This document shows positions 40,020 to 49,797 of a stretch of DNA of 64,000 nucleotides, one piece after another. The translations under genes were made by a program, and so were the position numbers. Under the pieces are notes generated by a model, which was not told where the DNA came from, ran no database searches, and saw only the letters and a program-made list of their open reading frames with translations. Within the stretch, counting starts at the first letter, position 1. Every line of letters starts with the position of its first letter. Location of the stretch: positions 9,067,628 through 9,131,627 of the forward strand of contig CM030932.1 in assembly GCA_018136815.1 (NCBI GenBank), given 5' to 3'. This stretch comes from Isochrysis galbana (Eukaryota; Haptophyta; Isochrysidales; Isochrysidaceae).

Positions 40020-40977
40020 CCAAAGGGGACGGAGCTCACCGTGCGAAGCACGTGATAGTCAAGAGTATTTTTGTTTCAACGGTCCATCCTCAATCTACTC
40101 GTCGAGAAGAGTACTTACTCTAGTCCTGTAGAGAGTCTTGTTGGCTAGCATCCCTAGCTACGTACTCGTATGGAGGCAGGAATGCAGGAATGCGCCGGAT
40201 GAACGCGGGCAGGTGAGCAGGGTCCATAGGGACCCACCCAGTCCCGTGCAGCAGCTCCATATCGTGGTGGTGCCAATGAGGCAACCACCGCGGCACCGCG
40301 GCACCGCGGCTTGGGCGAGGCAGAGAGGCAGAGCGCCATCGCCGATCGCATCGCCGACCCTATATCGCAGGATAAGATTCTCACTACATTCACGCGCACG
40401 CACATTCACACAAACGCATGCGAAGCTAATAGTAACAAAGTAAGAGCGTGCGGGGAAACATATTATACTTATACTACTATCATTATATCTGTGCCGCAAG
40501 CGGCAAGCCGCAAGCCGCAATAATAAGAATGCCCCGCGCGGATTCGAAACGGCCGCGAGGGAGAAGAGAGAAGCAGAGACCTCAGTATAAACTATAAATA
40601 TATAAAGAGCTTAGAATGAGCATCCATTATGCATGATAATGATATGGGCGTATCCATAATATATAATATGGCTGAGGAAGGGGGAGGGGGTCGGCAAGGC
40701 GTTTCTGCTCTTTGTTGTCTCCGCAGATGCTTGCGCAATACGTGTGAGTGAAATAATGGAATAATGGGGGACCCGCCCTTGACGAGTCGTGCGAGCAGCG
40801 CTTGCGCTCGGCGTCCAGTCGACAGGTGGCCGTGTCGTGCGAGACGAGCGAGGCCAGCGAGCAGGCAGGAGAGCGAGCGAGAGGAGGTCATGGATGCCCG
40901 TGCGGATGCGCGCCGAGTAGCCACCATCGTGAGGGAGACGGAGGACGAGAGAGCAGAGAGTAGAAAGTGTCATGCGC
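40020..40977. other. Gap upstream of phosphatase 1
   Basis: Contains a short repeat shared with two other gene-upstream regions (40118-40170). The rest shows no supportable gene. Confidence 0.35.
40118..40170 (+). repeat. Gene-upstream repeat, short copy
   Basis: Contains GTCTTGTTGGCTAGCATCCC followed by TAGCTACGTA, matching the start of the longer copies at 42226-42395 and (inverted) 52312-52462. Confidence 0.5.
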
Positions 40978-40993
40978 TAAAGTATAGTGGGTC
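40978..40993. repeat. Target-site duplication, left copy
   Basis: TAAAGTATAGTGGGTC, identical to 41938-41953. The two flank a 944-bp insertion. Confidence 0.8.
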
Positions 40994-41937
40994 GAACCTA
41001 CTTTTATAAGTGGGGGTCAATGGGGGCCTCGCGCCCCCCTCTCTCCATCGCGGACACCCCCCGGGGTGGGCCCGTACATTCAACCCCAGCCCCTGCCCTC
41101 TGGCAGGGGCAGGGCACTCATCAATTCAGCCCAGACCCCTAGTGGGCGCGGGTCGCGAGCCGCACTCCCAGGCCCGCATGGGCCAGCTCTCGTACTGACT
41201 TCCCCCCCCATCCCTGGTCGCCAGGCAGACAGGGGCCTCAGGGCGGCACCCAAGGCCAGCGAGGCGAGCGAGGGAGAGGCAGGGGGGGCCAGGGGCTGAG
41301 CCCCAGCCTCCACTGCCCCCTGAGCTGCCCTGGCTGGCCCTCTGGGCGCCCCTGAAGGACCTCTGAGAGCAGGCCATGGCGCGCCGCATGGCGACGCGCC
41401 GCAGGGACCGGGGCGGAAGAAAATGGAACGAGGGAGAGGGGGGGATTTGCACCCCCCCCGATGGAGTGTGGTGAGAAACGAGCCCCGTTTGCGTTAGCAA
41501 ACGGGCGAAGGGGGGCGACTGGCGATAGGAGGGAGATGGGAAGGGAGCGGCTCAAGACGTCTCGGATACCCTTGTGGCAGGTATGCTCGAGGCGCAGTTG
41601 CTTATTTCTCGAGAACTGCTCGCGGCGTGAGCTGGTAAGGGCCGTTCTCCTTTTTTGACGAGAGGTTCCTCCCCCCCCCCCGGTGCTTTTTCCTGGAGAG
41701 TCGGCCGGCGTCGTTCGGTCCGCCTCAATGGGTTTTCCCTCATTTTAACTTGTGGGGAGTTAGAATGGGAGCCGGGGGCCTGCGAGGGGGGAGATGTGGA
41801 GGGGTGCATAGGTGTATGTATCTGTGACAACAGCACGCGCCAAGGTGTACAGGCAGGTGCGCTGAGGGCTGTCGTGTTAGTACCGGGCTAGTGAGAGTAG
41901 TGGCACTAATGCTCAGTTAGATTATTATTGTTATTAT
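40994..41937 (+). mobile_element. 944-bp retroposed insertion flanked by 16-bp direct repeats
   Basis: Bounded by perfect 16-bp direct repeats (40978-40993 and 41938-41953). Its first ~590 bp is copy 2 of the dispersed repeat at 10768-11365, including the hairpin CCGTTTGCGTTAGCAAACGG (one base differs at the end). The 3' end is a simple TTATTATTGTTATTATTA tail. Long variable TSDs and a simple 3' tail indicate target-primed reverse transcription (LINE or SINE type). No coding frame is conserved with the first copy, so it is non-autonomous. Confidence 0.75.
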
Positions 41938-41953
41938 TAAAGTATAGTGGGTC
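41938..41953. repeat. Target-site duplication, right copy
   Basis: Identical 16-mer to 40978-40993, immediately after the A/T-rich tail of the insertion. Confidence 0.8.
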
Positions 41954-42225
41954 CATGGCCGCGTGTGCGGTACGAATATTACTGCTAGTATGAGCAGGTT
42001 TTGTGTAGTTTCTAGTTTGTAGTTTTAGTTTTAAATGAAAATGAAGTTCGCATGGTCCTTTCGGCGGAACGCTACCTCATTATAATTCATGGACGGAACA
42101 TATTGATTACGGAGATGAGATGTACAAATAAAAACGTCCGCATGGTCCTCTTTCCTCTTTCGACGGAACGCGGAACGCGACCTTTGACCTTGACCTTTGA
42201 GCCTTTGACCTTTGAGAATTGTGAA

Positions 42226-42395
42226 TTGTGTAGGGTAGTCTTGTGTCTTGTGTCTTGTAGAGCATCTTGTTGGCTAGCATACCTAGCCACATACACCGGA
42301 CGAGCCATGCATCAACCGCGCATACCGCCATCTCCATCTCGGGGTAGGGGCTCCGTTGCGGTCGAGGACTTCGGACCCGCAGCACTAGGATTAAA
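42226..42395 (+). repeat. Gene-upstream dispersed repeat, long copy
   Basis: About 170 bp ending 60 bp before the phosphatase 2 start. It includes GAGCATCTTGTTGGCTAGCA and GGGGTAGGGGCTCCGTTGC. An inverted copy lies at 52312-52462, upstream of the IQ-motif gene, and a short one at 40118. It could be a SINE-like element or a shared promoter module. Confidence 0.65.
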
Positions 42396-42455
42396 CCATC
42401 ACAGACAAGAAAACTCTAACATAAATAGAGTAATATACCTTATAAACTAGTTGAG

Positions 42456-43727
42456 GTGTCGAGTTGTCATGCTGTGAACTCGATAGTGAGGAGGAGCGGG
42501 TTGGCGATGGTGCTCGCTCTCGCGTTCGCGCTCGCGTCGGCCGCCAAGCTGCACGCGCACGCGACCTCGGGATCCGTGTGCGGGATCGGTGACCTGCACG
42601 GCGACGTTCAGCATGCACTCGCCGCCTTCACTCTCTGCGGTGCCGCTGACGCTTCAGGCCGGTGGACCGGCGGTACGATGACCGTCGTACAGGTGGGCGA
42701 CGTGCTTGACCGCGGAAATGCCTCCCTGCCCGTGCTCCGCATGCTCTGGGACCTACGCGAGCAGGCAGCTACAGCAGGCGGTGAGCTGGTGCTCTTGATA
42801 GGCAACCACGAGCTCATGAACATGCAGGGCAGGGTGCACTACGTCGAGCGCTCAGAATTGATCCGAGAGGGCGGGCCGACGGTGTGGAAGCGCAGGATGC
42901 ACCCCATCTATGGCGACATCGGCGCCGCGCTGTTGACGCAGGACACGGTAGCCGTGCGCGGCAGCGGCGCCTGTCGCACTATCTTCGTGCATGCCGGCGT
43001 GCGTTCTAGCACAGCGCAGAAGTATGGAAGCCTCGATCGGCTCAACGAGGGCGTGCGGGCGCAACTTGCCACAGGCGGTGCTGACGCTGAATTGCTTGAT
43101 CCGCGCGACGGGCCTCTCTGGTGGCGGGGCTATGCCAGACCTGCAGCTTCTGCACTACGCGAGGAAGAGGTATGGCGGCGCTGCTCTCGCCACTCAATTC
43201 ATGTTATGAGATGCTCGCCATGCCCCGTCCAGGGTAGAATCTTGCCTCGTGTGAACCAGCTTTCATGCACCATCTTTGCGCGTCGAATCTGGCCTAGCCG
43301 TTCCAACTTATCGTGCCTGCACGCATGGCTGCAGGCGTGTGCGGAGCTAGCTTTGGCCATTTCAACCCTCGACTCCTCGGCATTGCGCATGGCCGTCGGG
43401 CACAATATTGTGCCGTGGGTGTCGACGCGGTGCGGGGGAATGCTCACGATGATGGACGTTGGCATGTCCTCTGCGTATGGCGGGCTCCCCGCCGCCTGGC
43501 GATGCGATGTCACCGATGCGGGGGATGTGCACACACGGGCGCTATATTATCAGGAGGGGAGCGCTTCAGGTTCGCGCCGCGAAGTATCCCCGCCGCCAGA
43601 GTTGTGTCACGCATGCGCGCGCTTCGTGCCCGATGTGGGCGGGGGCGATCGCATGATGGCGATGCGACAAGCTCAAGCATGGCACGATTGCCGGGAATAC
43701 TGCAGCACCAACAAGGCCGAGTTGTGA
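42456..43727 (+). CDS. Shewanella-like protein phosphatase 2, secreted-type (one probable intron)
   Basis: Exons 42456-43169 and 43335-43727. The 165-bp intron (GT at 43170, AG at 43334) is phase 0, a multiple of three and free of stops, so retention would add 55 residues. Spliced length is 368 aa. The N-terminus has a signal-peptide core (MVLALAFALASAA), with Met18 as an alternative start. Catalytic motifs are GDLHGD (45-50), GDVLDRG (81-87), LIGNHELMN (~114-122), FVHAGV, MAVGHNIV and MTMMDVGMSSAYGG-like (CGGMLTMMDVGMSSAYG). It is a clear paralogue of the phosphatase on the other strand at 38-39.9 kb (compare ADASGRWTGG with SPSGRWDGG), but lacks the long C-terminal half and the tail anchor. 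The retained intron would fall between the fourth motif region and MAVGHNIV, probably disrupting the fold. Confidence 0.88.
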   Translation: MSSCHAVNSIVRRSGLAMVLALAFALASAAKLHAHATSGSVCGIGDLHGDVQHALAAFTLCGAADASGRWTGGTMTVVQVGDVLDRGNASLPVLRMLWDLREQAATAGGELVLLIGNHELMNMQGRVHYVERSELIREGGPTVWKRRMHPIYGDIGAALLTQDTVAVRGSGACRTIFVHAGVRSSTAQKYGSLDRLNEGVRAQLATGGADAELLDPRDGPLWWRGYARPAASALREEEVWRRCSRHSIHVMRCSPCPVQGRILPRVNQLSCTIFARRIWPSRSNLSCLHAWLQACAELALAISTLDSSALRMAVGHNIVPWVSTRCGGMLTMMDVGMSSAYGGLPAAWRCDVTDAGDVHTRALYYQEGSASGSRREVSPPPELCHACARFVPDVGGGDRMMAMRQAQAWHDCREYCSTNKAEL

Positions 43728-44345
43728 CATTGATTCATAAAGAATGCTGCCTCTTTCCATGACGGCGACGAGGGATGTCGAAGCCGAATACGAGTGAATA
43801 TGTGCGAAAGCAAACAGTTGCTTCGTGCTCGACATTCCGAATCATCACTATGAATCCCCTTGCGCCCAATCGCGTGGTGTGCAGTGCATATGCAAATGAA
43901 GGTAGTGTGATTCCTCGGGCGTGCAGCAATGTGGCATGGGTTAAGACGAACGCATCGTCGGCACCATGAAACCTTGCTTGCCCCTGCATGATGAGGCTGC
44001 GATGATGGTGCGCAGTGCCCACAAAGTGGTACGCTTGACGCCGATATTTCAACTGTCGTGATGTAATTATGCGATATGTGGATTATGGTTGTGGCCGCCA
44101 TGGTGACCACACGGGTCACAGTTGCGATTGTGGGGATACCATCGGGAGAAGTTGTATCGCACGTTGGAAGCTCCAGTGCGTCACGGCACCGCACTACGGT
44201 GTTAACAGCACGTAAGCTACGTAAGGCCATATCGGTCTACGTCTACCCACGATAAAAGTTTATGTTTATACTTGGTTCTTGGTTCAGCCTCATGACCAGG
44301 CACGAGCCTCCCCACCCCTCTCAACTTCTTCCTAATTCCATTTCT
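43728..44345. other. Gap, no gene seen
   Basis: 3' flank of phosphatase 2, ordinary composition, up to the start of retroposon copy R2. Confidence 0.35.
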
Positions 44346-45240
44346 CAAAAACTATTGTTATAGTTTTTGCGATGGAGCGCGCGCCGACCGCTCCCACCTC
44401 CAAGCCCCCCGCCGCCACGACGCCCCAACGGAGCCGACCCAAGCCGCCGGAGCCCAAGCGCTCACAAGCCTCAGCCCCTTCCGATCAAGACGTCGAGATG
44501 GCGCCACCTTCCTCGCCTCCCAAGCAGCCACACAGCCAGGGAATATGGCAGAGTCCTGTTCCCTGGTGCAGACCAGAGCCGGGGCAGTGCCCTGCTACAT
44601 GCCTCCCTCGTCTCGCCACCCAACCAAGGACTCCCCATGGGGGCTGGCAACACTGCTGCCACCCCCATGGTGGCAATTGCTACCATTAGTGCACCCCTCG
44701 TGGGCGGGCACTTGACACAACAATCAATCCTGGGAGCTTTTGCGCCCTCAAACCAACAACCAGCAACAGCACAAAAATCGTACGCGGAAGCCGCGCTCAG
44801 AAGGGACCCATGGGGAAGGACCCAGTGCAGCAAGCCCTGAAGCAACCAACCCCACAACCACAGCAGCAATCGCGCAAGCGGGCCGACCCCCAGTCGGATC
44901 CAAAACCGATCGTTAACAACTCCACACAACTCGCTCCCCCCCCTCTAGATGAGGAGGAAGAGCCCGAAGACACTCCCTTTTTCATTCAGCATTCAGCTAG
45001 CTCAGAAAAGGATATCAAGAGTGAAGATGTAGCTACTTTCATGAAATTCCTTCTCTCTAGGCTGGAAGGCCTAGATGCTACACCGGACGGAATGGACAAG
45101 GGCCGTAAAGGCCCTTGGATCTTCTACGTCGACGACGACGCACATGACCAATTCAAGGCCGCTTACGGCGACAAAGCCTTCAAACGGTACTCTCAGGAGA
45201 CTACCCACGGGTGTGGTGTGAATATTCAGACGTTTTTCCA
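44346..45240 (+). mobile_element. LINE-ORF1-like retroposon, copy R2 (3' truncated)
   Basis: Begins with the hairpin AAACTATTGTTATAGTTT (within 44348-44368), ATG at 44372 (MERAPTAPTSKPP), then the same Pro-rich and DEEEEPEDTPFFIQ, FMKFLLSRLEGLDATPDG and DDDAHDQFKAAYGD peptides as R1. Homology with R1 ends near 45235, and the non-coding 3' block is missing. The ORF is frameshifted at least twice (frames starting 44372, 44367 and 44810). The 5' end agrees with R1 and R3 to within a few bases, so the hairpin marks the true element start. Confidence 0.65.
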
Positions 45241-46048
45241 CCACGCTGCATAATACAGTAAAGAGCCTAGTCACGGTCTCACTATTGGACATACTATAGA
45301 CCCGTGCATTCTTTGCAAAATTTATGTCGGTGTCTGCCATGTGCATTGCGTACACATCATCCGTATGCGGTTTTGGCAGTGTGATGACTGCGCGGCCGCA
45401 CACGAGACGGACGATGAGCCGTGTGATGGACGTCCGCTGCGTGTCACAAGAATCACTAGCTACTGCGCATATAAAAGCAAACGGGCAACGTGGAACCGGC
45501 AAATGGTCGCCATTCGAAGGCCGATCTTGCTCATTGTGGCTTGCAAAGATGATGGCATGGCACGCTGTCCAACGCCTGGACAAAGCGAAAGCCACTTCCT
45601 GCCTCTCTGGACAGAGGGCTAGGAATATTCTCATCCGCATGCGTCATTTATTGCACACGGGCGGCGTATGACCATTCTAGACTCTTTATGCGGGCCGGTA
45701 TGCATGCTCTACCACCAGGATAGTAGGAACTCCTGCGCAACGGTGCAATTTGCGACCGTCATCTCAAGATGCATGGTCGACATCATGGGAGCCGCACGTT
45801 ATCGGTGATCGTCCCGCATCTATGCGTGACATGACAATGAGAAAGTCAGGCGATGAAGATGGCACGAAATGCGAAAAAGCTTCTCCGACTGGGGCGACGC
45901 ATCCTACCCATTCTGGGGCATGCATGCCGACTGAGGGCCATGGAAAACACGTTGAGTCGGTGACAAATGTCGTATGTCAACATGATTCAGAAGCATACCA
46001 GACGGGACACTAGAGAGATGCAGGCGTCTATGAAGAAATACTGCGATC
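45241..46048. other. Gap, no gene seen
   Basis: About 0.8 kb of ordinary composition without a supportable frame, ending at the stop of the minus-strand gene. Confidence 0.35.
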
Positions 46049-46870
46049 CTATGATGCTCCGTTCGCTTGCCGACGCGCCTCACCGCGCTGCCTCTCTTCA
46101 GCTCGTTGACGGAAGCGGTGCACCGCATCGGGAATGCCCGTGTTCGCTATTTGCCTTTGTAGTGATGGAGATGCCCAGCCTCGGCGCATCCAGTCCAAGG
46201 CGCTGCGGAGTGGTGCTATGACTGGCCGCAGCTTGGTGCCCACGCGCTCGCTCAGACGGTGCGAGTCATCGAAGTCTTTGGCATCGTTGAGGGCCTGAGC
46301 AAGGAATCCATGTGCTTGGGCAAAAGAACGTACATTTGCAAGGCTGTGCGCGCAGTGCGCGGAAAGGGCGAGAGAGGCGAAAATGCTCCTCGCAGGAGGG
46401 TGAGGTACCTTTTTGAGCATCTCACTCGTCCACTTCACGATGTCGGCCACCGGAGGCACGCCTAGCTGGTGCGCCTCGGCGCACATCCACTCAGCCGCCG
46501 CCTTGCCTCGCGCCTTGGCAGCGACGTACTTCTTGTGCGTGATGAATCCTGCCTCGCGGACGTAGGCGCCCGACTTGGTGGGCTGATGTGCTACCCATCT
46601 CGCCAGCATCACGCCGATCAGCGCGCCCAGCAGCGCGGAGCCGCCAAAGAGGTGGCGCCAGACAAAGGCGCCGGCTGCGCCACCCAGGAAGGAGGCAGCA
46701 CTCAGCTCCTCCTCACTGGGCAGGTCGGCACGCTTCATGCGCGCGCCGTCATCGAAGGAGAGGGGGGGTGGCGGCGCGCGTAGCGCCACGCAACAACGCC
46801 CTGCCGGCACCAACGGCCGCGCGGGCAGGAGCAGAGAGAGGGAGAGGAGGCAGAGGTGCATTGGCGCCAA
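46049..46870 (-). CDS. Unknown membrane protein with N-terminal targeting sequence
   Basis: Probably two exons on the minus strand, 46870-46409 and 46294-46049. The 114-bp GT-AG intron is phase 0, a multiple of three and stop-free, so the unspliced frame is also open (273 aa unspliced, 235 aa spliced). The N-terminus (LCLLSLSLLLPARPLVPAG) is signal-peptide-like and followed by an Arg/Ala/Pro stretch, as in bipartite plastid-targeting presequences of secondary-plastid algae. A glycine-rich double hydrophobic segment follows (ASFLGGAAGAFVWRHLFGG, ALLGALIGVMLARWVA). The rest is basic and helical (GFITHKKYVAAKARGKAAAE; VIAPLRSALDWMRRGWA; HRFRQRAEERQRGEARRQ). I do not recognise the family. Confidence 0.68.
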   Translation of the reverse strand: MAPMHLCLLSLSLLLPARPLVPAGRCCVALRAPPPPLSFDDGARMKRADLPSEEELSAASFLGGAAGAFVWRHLFGGSALLGALIGVMLARWVAHQPTKSGAYVREAGFITHKKYVAAKARGKAAAEWMCAEAHQLGVPPVADIVKWTSEMLKKVPHPPARSIFASLALSAHCAHSLANVRSFAQAHGFLAQALNDAKDFDDSHRLSERVGTKLRPVIAPLRSALDWMRRGWASPSLQRQIANTGIPDAVHRFRQRAEERQRGEARRQANGAS

Positions 46871-47790
46871 ACCGCCGCCGGCGCGCGCGACGCTGCCGAC
46901 CCCGCCTAGGGCTCAGTTTCATGGACTTTTACTCTTGATTTCGTGGACGATTCTGAGGATACGAGACCTCGCTTCTTGAACGAACGCCCACACCACAAGC
47001 AGCAGGGGGAGGTAATTCCCTTCTTCTCGCTTATCCTCGTAGAACCTTATCATCTGAATGAAGCTCTCAAAGAGACAACCTCCTGGTGTGATGGATGATG
47101 ACTACTCTACTACGAGGAGTACTTGCTTGGCGGGTGCCAGAAAGAAGCGGAGCAGAAAAGAAGCGGGAAAGAAAAGAAAATCCTTCACGATTTCACGTTT
47201 TGACCTCCGGGTCGGGTCGGGCCGGTCGGGGGCGGCCTTCGAGGCCTACAAGTTGCACATAGTGAAAATGCCCCCATTCACCGAACACCAAGCAACACAG
47301 CAAAAACAGTCTAGTTTTGACCCTCGAAGAAACACTATGTTGAAACACAGCGGGCGAAGCACAGGATACTCGATACTCGGTGCCTAGTCAATTCCTAGTT
47401 CTAGTTCCTGGCATACTAATACTAATACTATTGACTATTGTTCTATTCCTATTATTGATTATTGTTCTCCCCCTCGGCCCTCGGCCCTCGCTCGGTATTT
47501 TTGCCCCTTGACCCTTATTGAGCCTTGAGGCTCAAGCAAGGGCTCTGAGTCAAAATAAAAATAAAAATAAAATAATTAATGCTACATATCCTATATCCTA
47601 GCCGCTGGCCGTAGTGCACCAAACAAAGCCGGACCCCAGAAACCGAAGAAAAAGGAATGAATGGTGAATGGGGGGAAAGGGAAGAGGTGGAGGTGGAGGG
47701 AGGGCAGATAAGGGATAGATAAGGGCGATGTCGGAGTAGAGATCGGGAAACCTAGAACCTAGACCTAGTAGCTAGTACTAGTAGGTGTTA
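46871..47790. other. Gap with degenerate repeats
   Basis: Includes short AT-rich iterations (ACTAATACTAATACTA, 47415-47430) and a stretch near 47625-47720 that resembles the LINE 3' UTR composition (CCCAGAAACCGAAGA). No gene supported. Confidence 0.35.
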
Positions 47791-49293
47791 TGGCGGTCAA
47801 ACAGGGCTTTTTAAGTACTGATAGGGATAGGGGGGTGACTTTTTTTGACCATTTTCCAAAGCCCACAACAAAACTCCCAGAGGGGCCACCTGCCGCCACG
47901 AAAATTTTCGCCAGAAAACCAAAAAATGGTGCGATTCTCCTCCCCCCTCGCCCCTCCCTTGTCCCTTGCACACGCTCTGGGACTCTACCGGTAAAGAACC
48001 GCGGCGCCCGCCGCGGGAGTGATAGACGTATTTTGAAATGGAGTATTCATCACACCGGATTCCTTATTGATCCGTCCCACTCGTCGGCCGCCCGAGATTG
48101 ATCGTCTGCCTCCTAGAGGCAAGACGTCAGCTCTGCGCAGCCCTCAGTCAGCGCACCTCGTAGTGCGCGCATACCGCCCCCTAGCCCATAGGCCACACAC
48201 GTACCAGCCCTGACAACCCCGACCCGCCCCTCGCAGGATTCGCCCTCGCCCGACCTTGCCACCGACTTCCAGCTTCTCAACGCTGGGGCCATCGACATCG
48301 GGCTCACGACGAGCGCCAACGTCCATGCCGCCCTCGCCGCGCTCCTATGCTCGAGCTCCCCCCATCCGGCGTTGGTCGACGAGGCTCGTCCAGTGGGTGG
48401 CCTGAGTATGGCCCACGCGACCGCGCTCCACGCCGCTGCGGAAGAATGGGCTCAAAATCTTGCCAGAGCGCACATACGCGCGTCTGGCGAGGCCACACCA
48501 CCGGGAGCTAATGTTATGTTCGCCCGGTGGGTGGAGGTCTTGACAGGCGGCGCAGGTATCCTTCAAGCGCTTCCGCAGGCGAGGAGCAGCGCCACGAGGT
48601 CGCTACTGGCAAGGGCGGCGCGCTACGCCAAGGCGCAGGCAAAGGTCTGGTATCACTCGGAATACAAGGCGCGCAGGGCGCTCGCATGCGGGGATGGCAC
48701 CCAGAGGTGGTCGCCTAGAAAAAGGGGAAAGGCTCGAGCGCGCCCTCTCGCTCGGCTGCGACCACCGTGAAATCTTTACATCCTTGCTAGCGGCCGCCAA
48801 CTTGTGCACCACCGGCAACCAAAGGATTTACGCCTTCCTCCTCGATCTCGCCGAAGATCCGGTTCTCTCTCTCAACCCCGCGCTGGCCTGCGACGTGCTC
48901 CTCCGCAAATGCGACGCCACCTTCGCGGCCAACGTGCCCGGCTTCGCCAAAGACTCCGCCTCCATGGAGTGGGACCGCCTCGTAGCCCGTGAAGCCGGCT
49001 CCGATCTCTTAGAGTTATCCAAGAATTTGGTGCGCGCGTACGTCCGCAAGATGGGTGACGCGAAGGTGGATGCCACGACGGTCTGGGACCACCCAAACAT
49101 GTCGCACGATATCAATCAACGATTCGAGTCCATCATTCGGAACGACAAGGTCGACGCGGCTCGCGGCGTGGACAACGCGACCAAGTTCGGCGAGTGTCTT
49201 GCAAAGACTCGCTTCCGCGTCGAGAACCACGAGCTTCCTCGTTCGGCCCTTTCGTGCGTCAACCTCTGTCAGCGTCCGTCCAGGTGTGGTTAG
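47791..49293 (+). mobile_element. TIR element, third relative (left end plus ORF remnant)
   Basis: Starts after TA at 47789-47790 with TGGCGGTCAAACAGGGCTTT (first G changed to T). The first ~110 bp match the reverse complement of the TIR end at 14646. The family ORF remnant follows (48240-49293), longer here than in elements A and B. I did not find the right TIR, so the true end is unknown. Confidence 0.6.
48240..49293 (+). pseudogene. Longest copy of the TIR-family ORF (one frameshift)
   Basis: Frame 1 (to about 48700) encodes FQLLNAGAIDIGLTTSANV, PALVDEARPVGGLSMAHAT, AEEWAQNLARAHIRASGEA, MFARWVEVLTGGAG and a basic RYAKAQAKVWYHSEYKARRA. A +1 change near 48700 leads into a second frame: RLEKGERLERALSL, then EIFTSLLAAANLCTTGNQRI, AFLLDLAEDPVLSLNPALA, FAANVPGFAKDSASMEWDRL and DLLELSKNLVRAYVRKMG, to a stop at 49293. 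Coding bias is strong in both halves, so the break is recent or a sequencing error. A CTCGCAG|GATTC junction at 48238 looks like an intron acceptor in all three family copies. I see no DDE/D signature and cannot name the protein; it may be the element's own protein or a widely captured gene. Confidence 0.5.
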
Positions 49294-49780
49294 TTTTCGC
49301 CCCGTTTGGGTTAGTGTGTGTGGCTCGGTGTCCTCGAGCTTTTTGTGGCAACTTCATCGTGGCCCACCGTGTTCCCAAGCGAGTCCCCGTGCCATATTTC
49401 CAGGCTTCGCTGGCTGGCCTAACCAAGCCAAGCGGAACCTACGAAGAACAGGCCTGGACGACAACGAAAGTGAAAGTGAGCAAGTCCCAAGCAAGAACCG
49501 GAACTCAACAAGAAACAACAAGCCTTGCAAGAAGCTAAACAAGCCTTCACAAGGTAACCCGAGAGCCCGAGACAAGCGCGCGGCGAGTGACAGGCGACCT
49601 GGCTCCTTTGGGTCAAGATTACCCGAAAGGAGGAAACCTGGAATCTAGACTTGACAAACAAGCTAGACGGAACGAAACTAGAACTCGAATTCTAGATCGC
49701 TAGGGACGAACCCTACCAACCTAGATGTACCTGAGCTTCGCCGTGTGGCCGCACGACGAAGGACCTGGAAATAAGAGCCT

Positions 49781-49797
49781 AGAAATCGCATCATCTA
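49781..49797. repeat. Target-site duplication of R3, left copy
   Basis: AGAAATCGCATCATCTA, identical to 50935-50951. Confidence 0.85.

Noticed and set aside
40505-40560. Possible tRNA B-box (GGATTCGAAAC)
   Set aside because: No acceptor-stem pairing or A-box could be placed at tRNA spacing.
47058-47387. 109-codon plus-strand ORF
   Set aside because: Basic, low-information sequence without host-like codon bias or domain.
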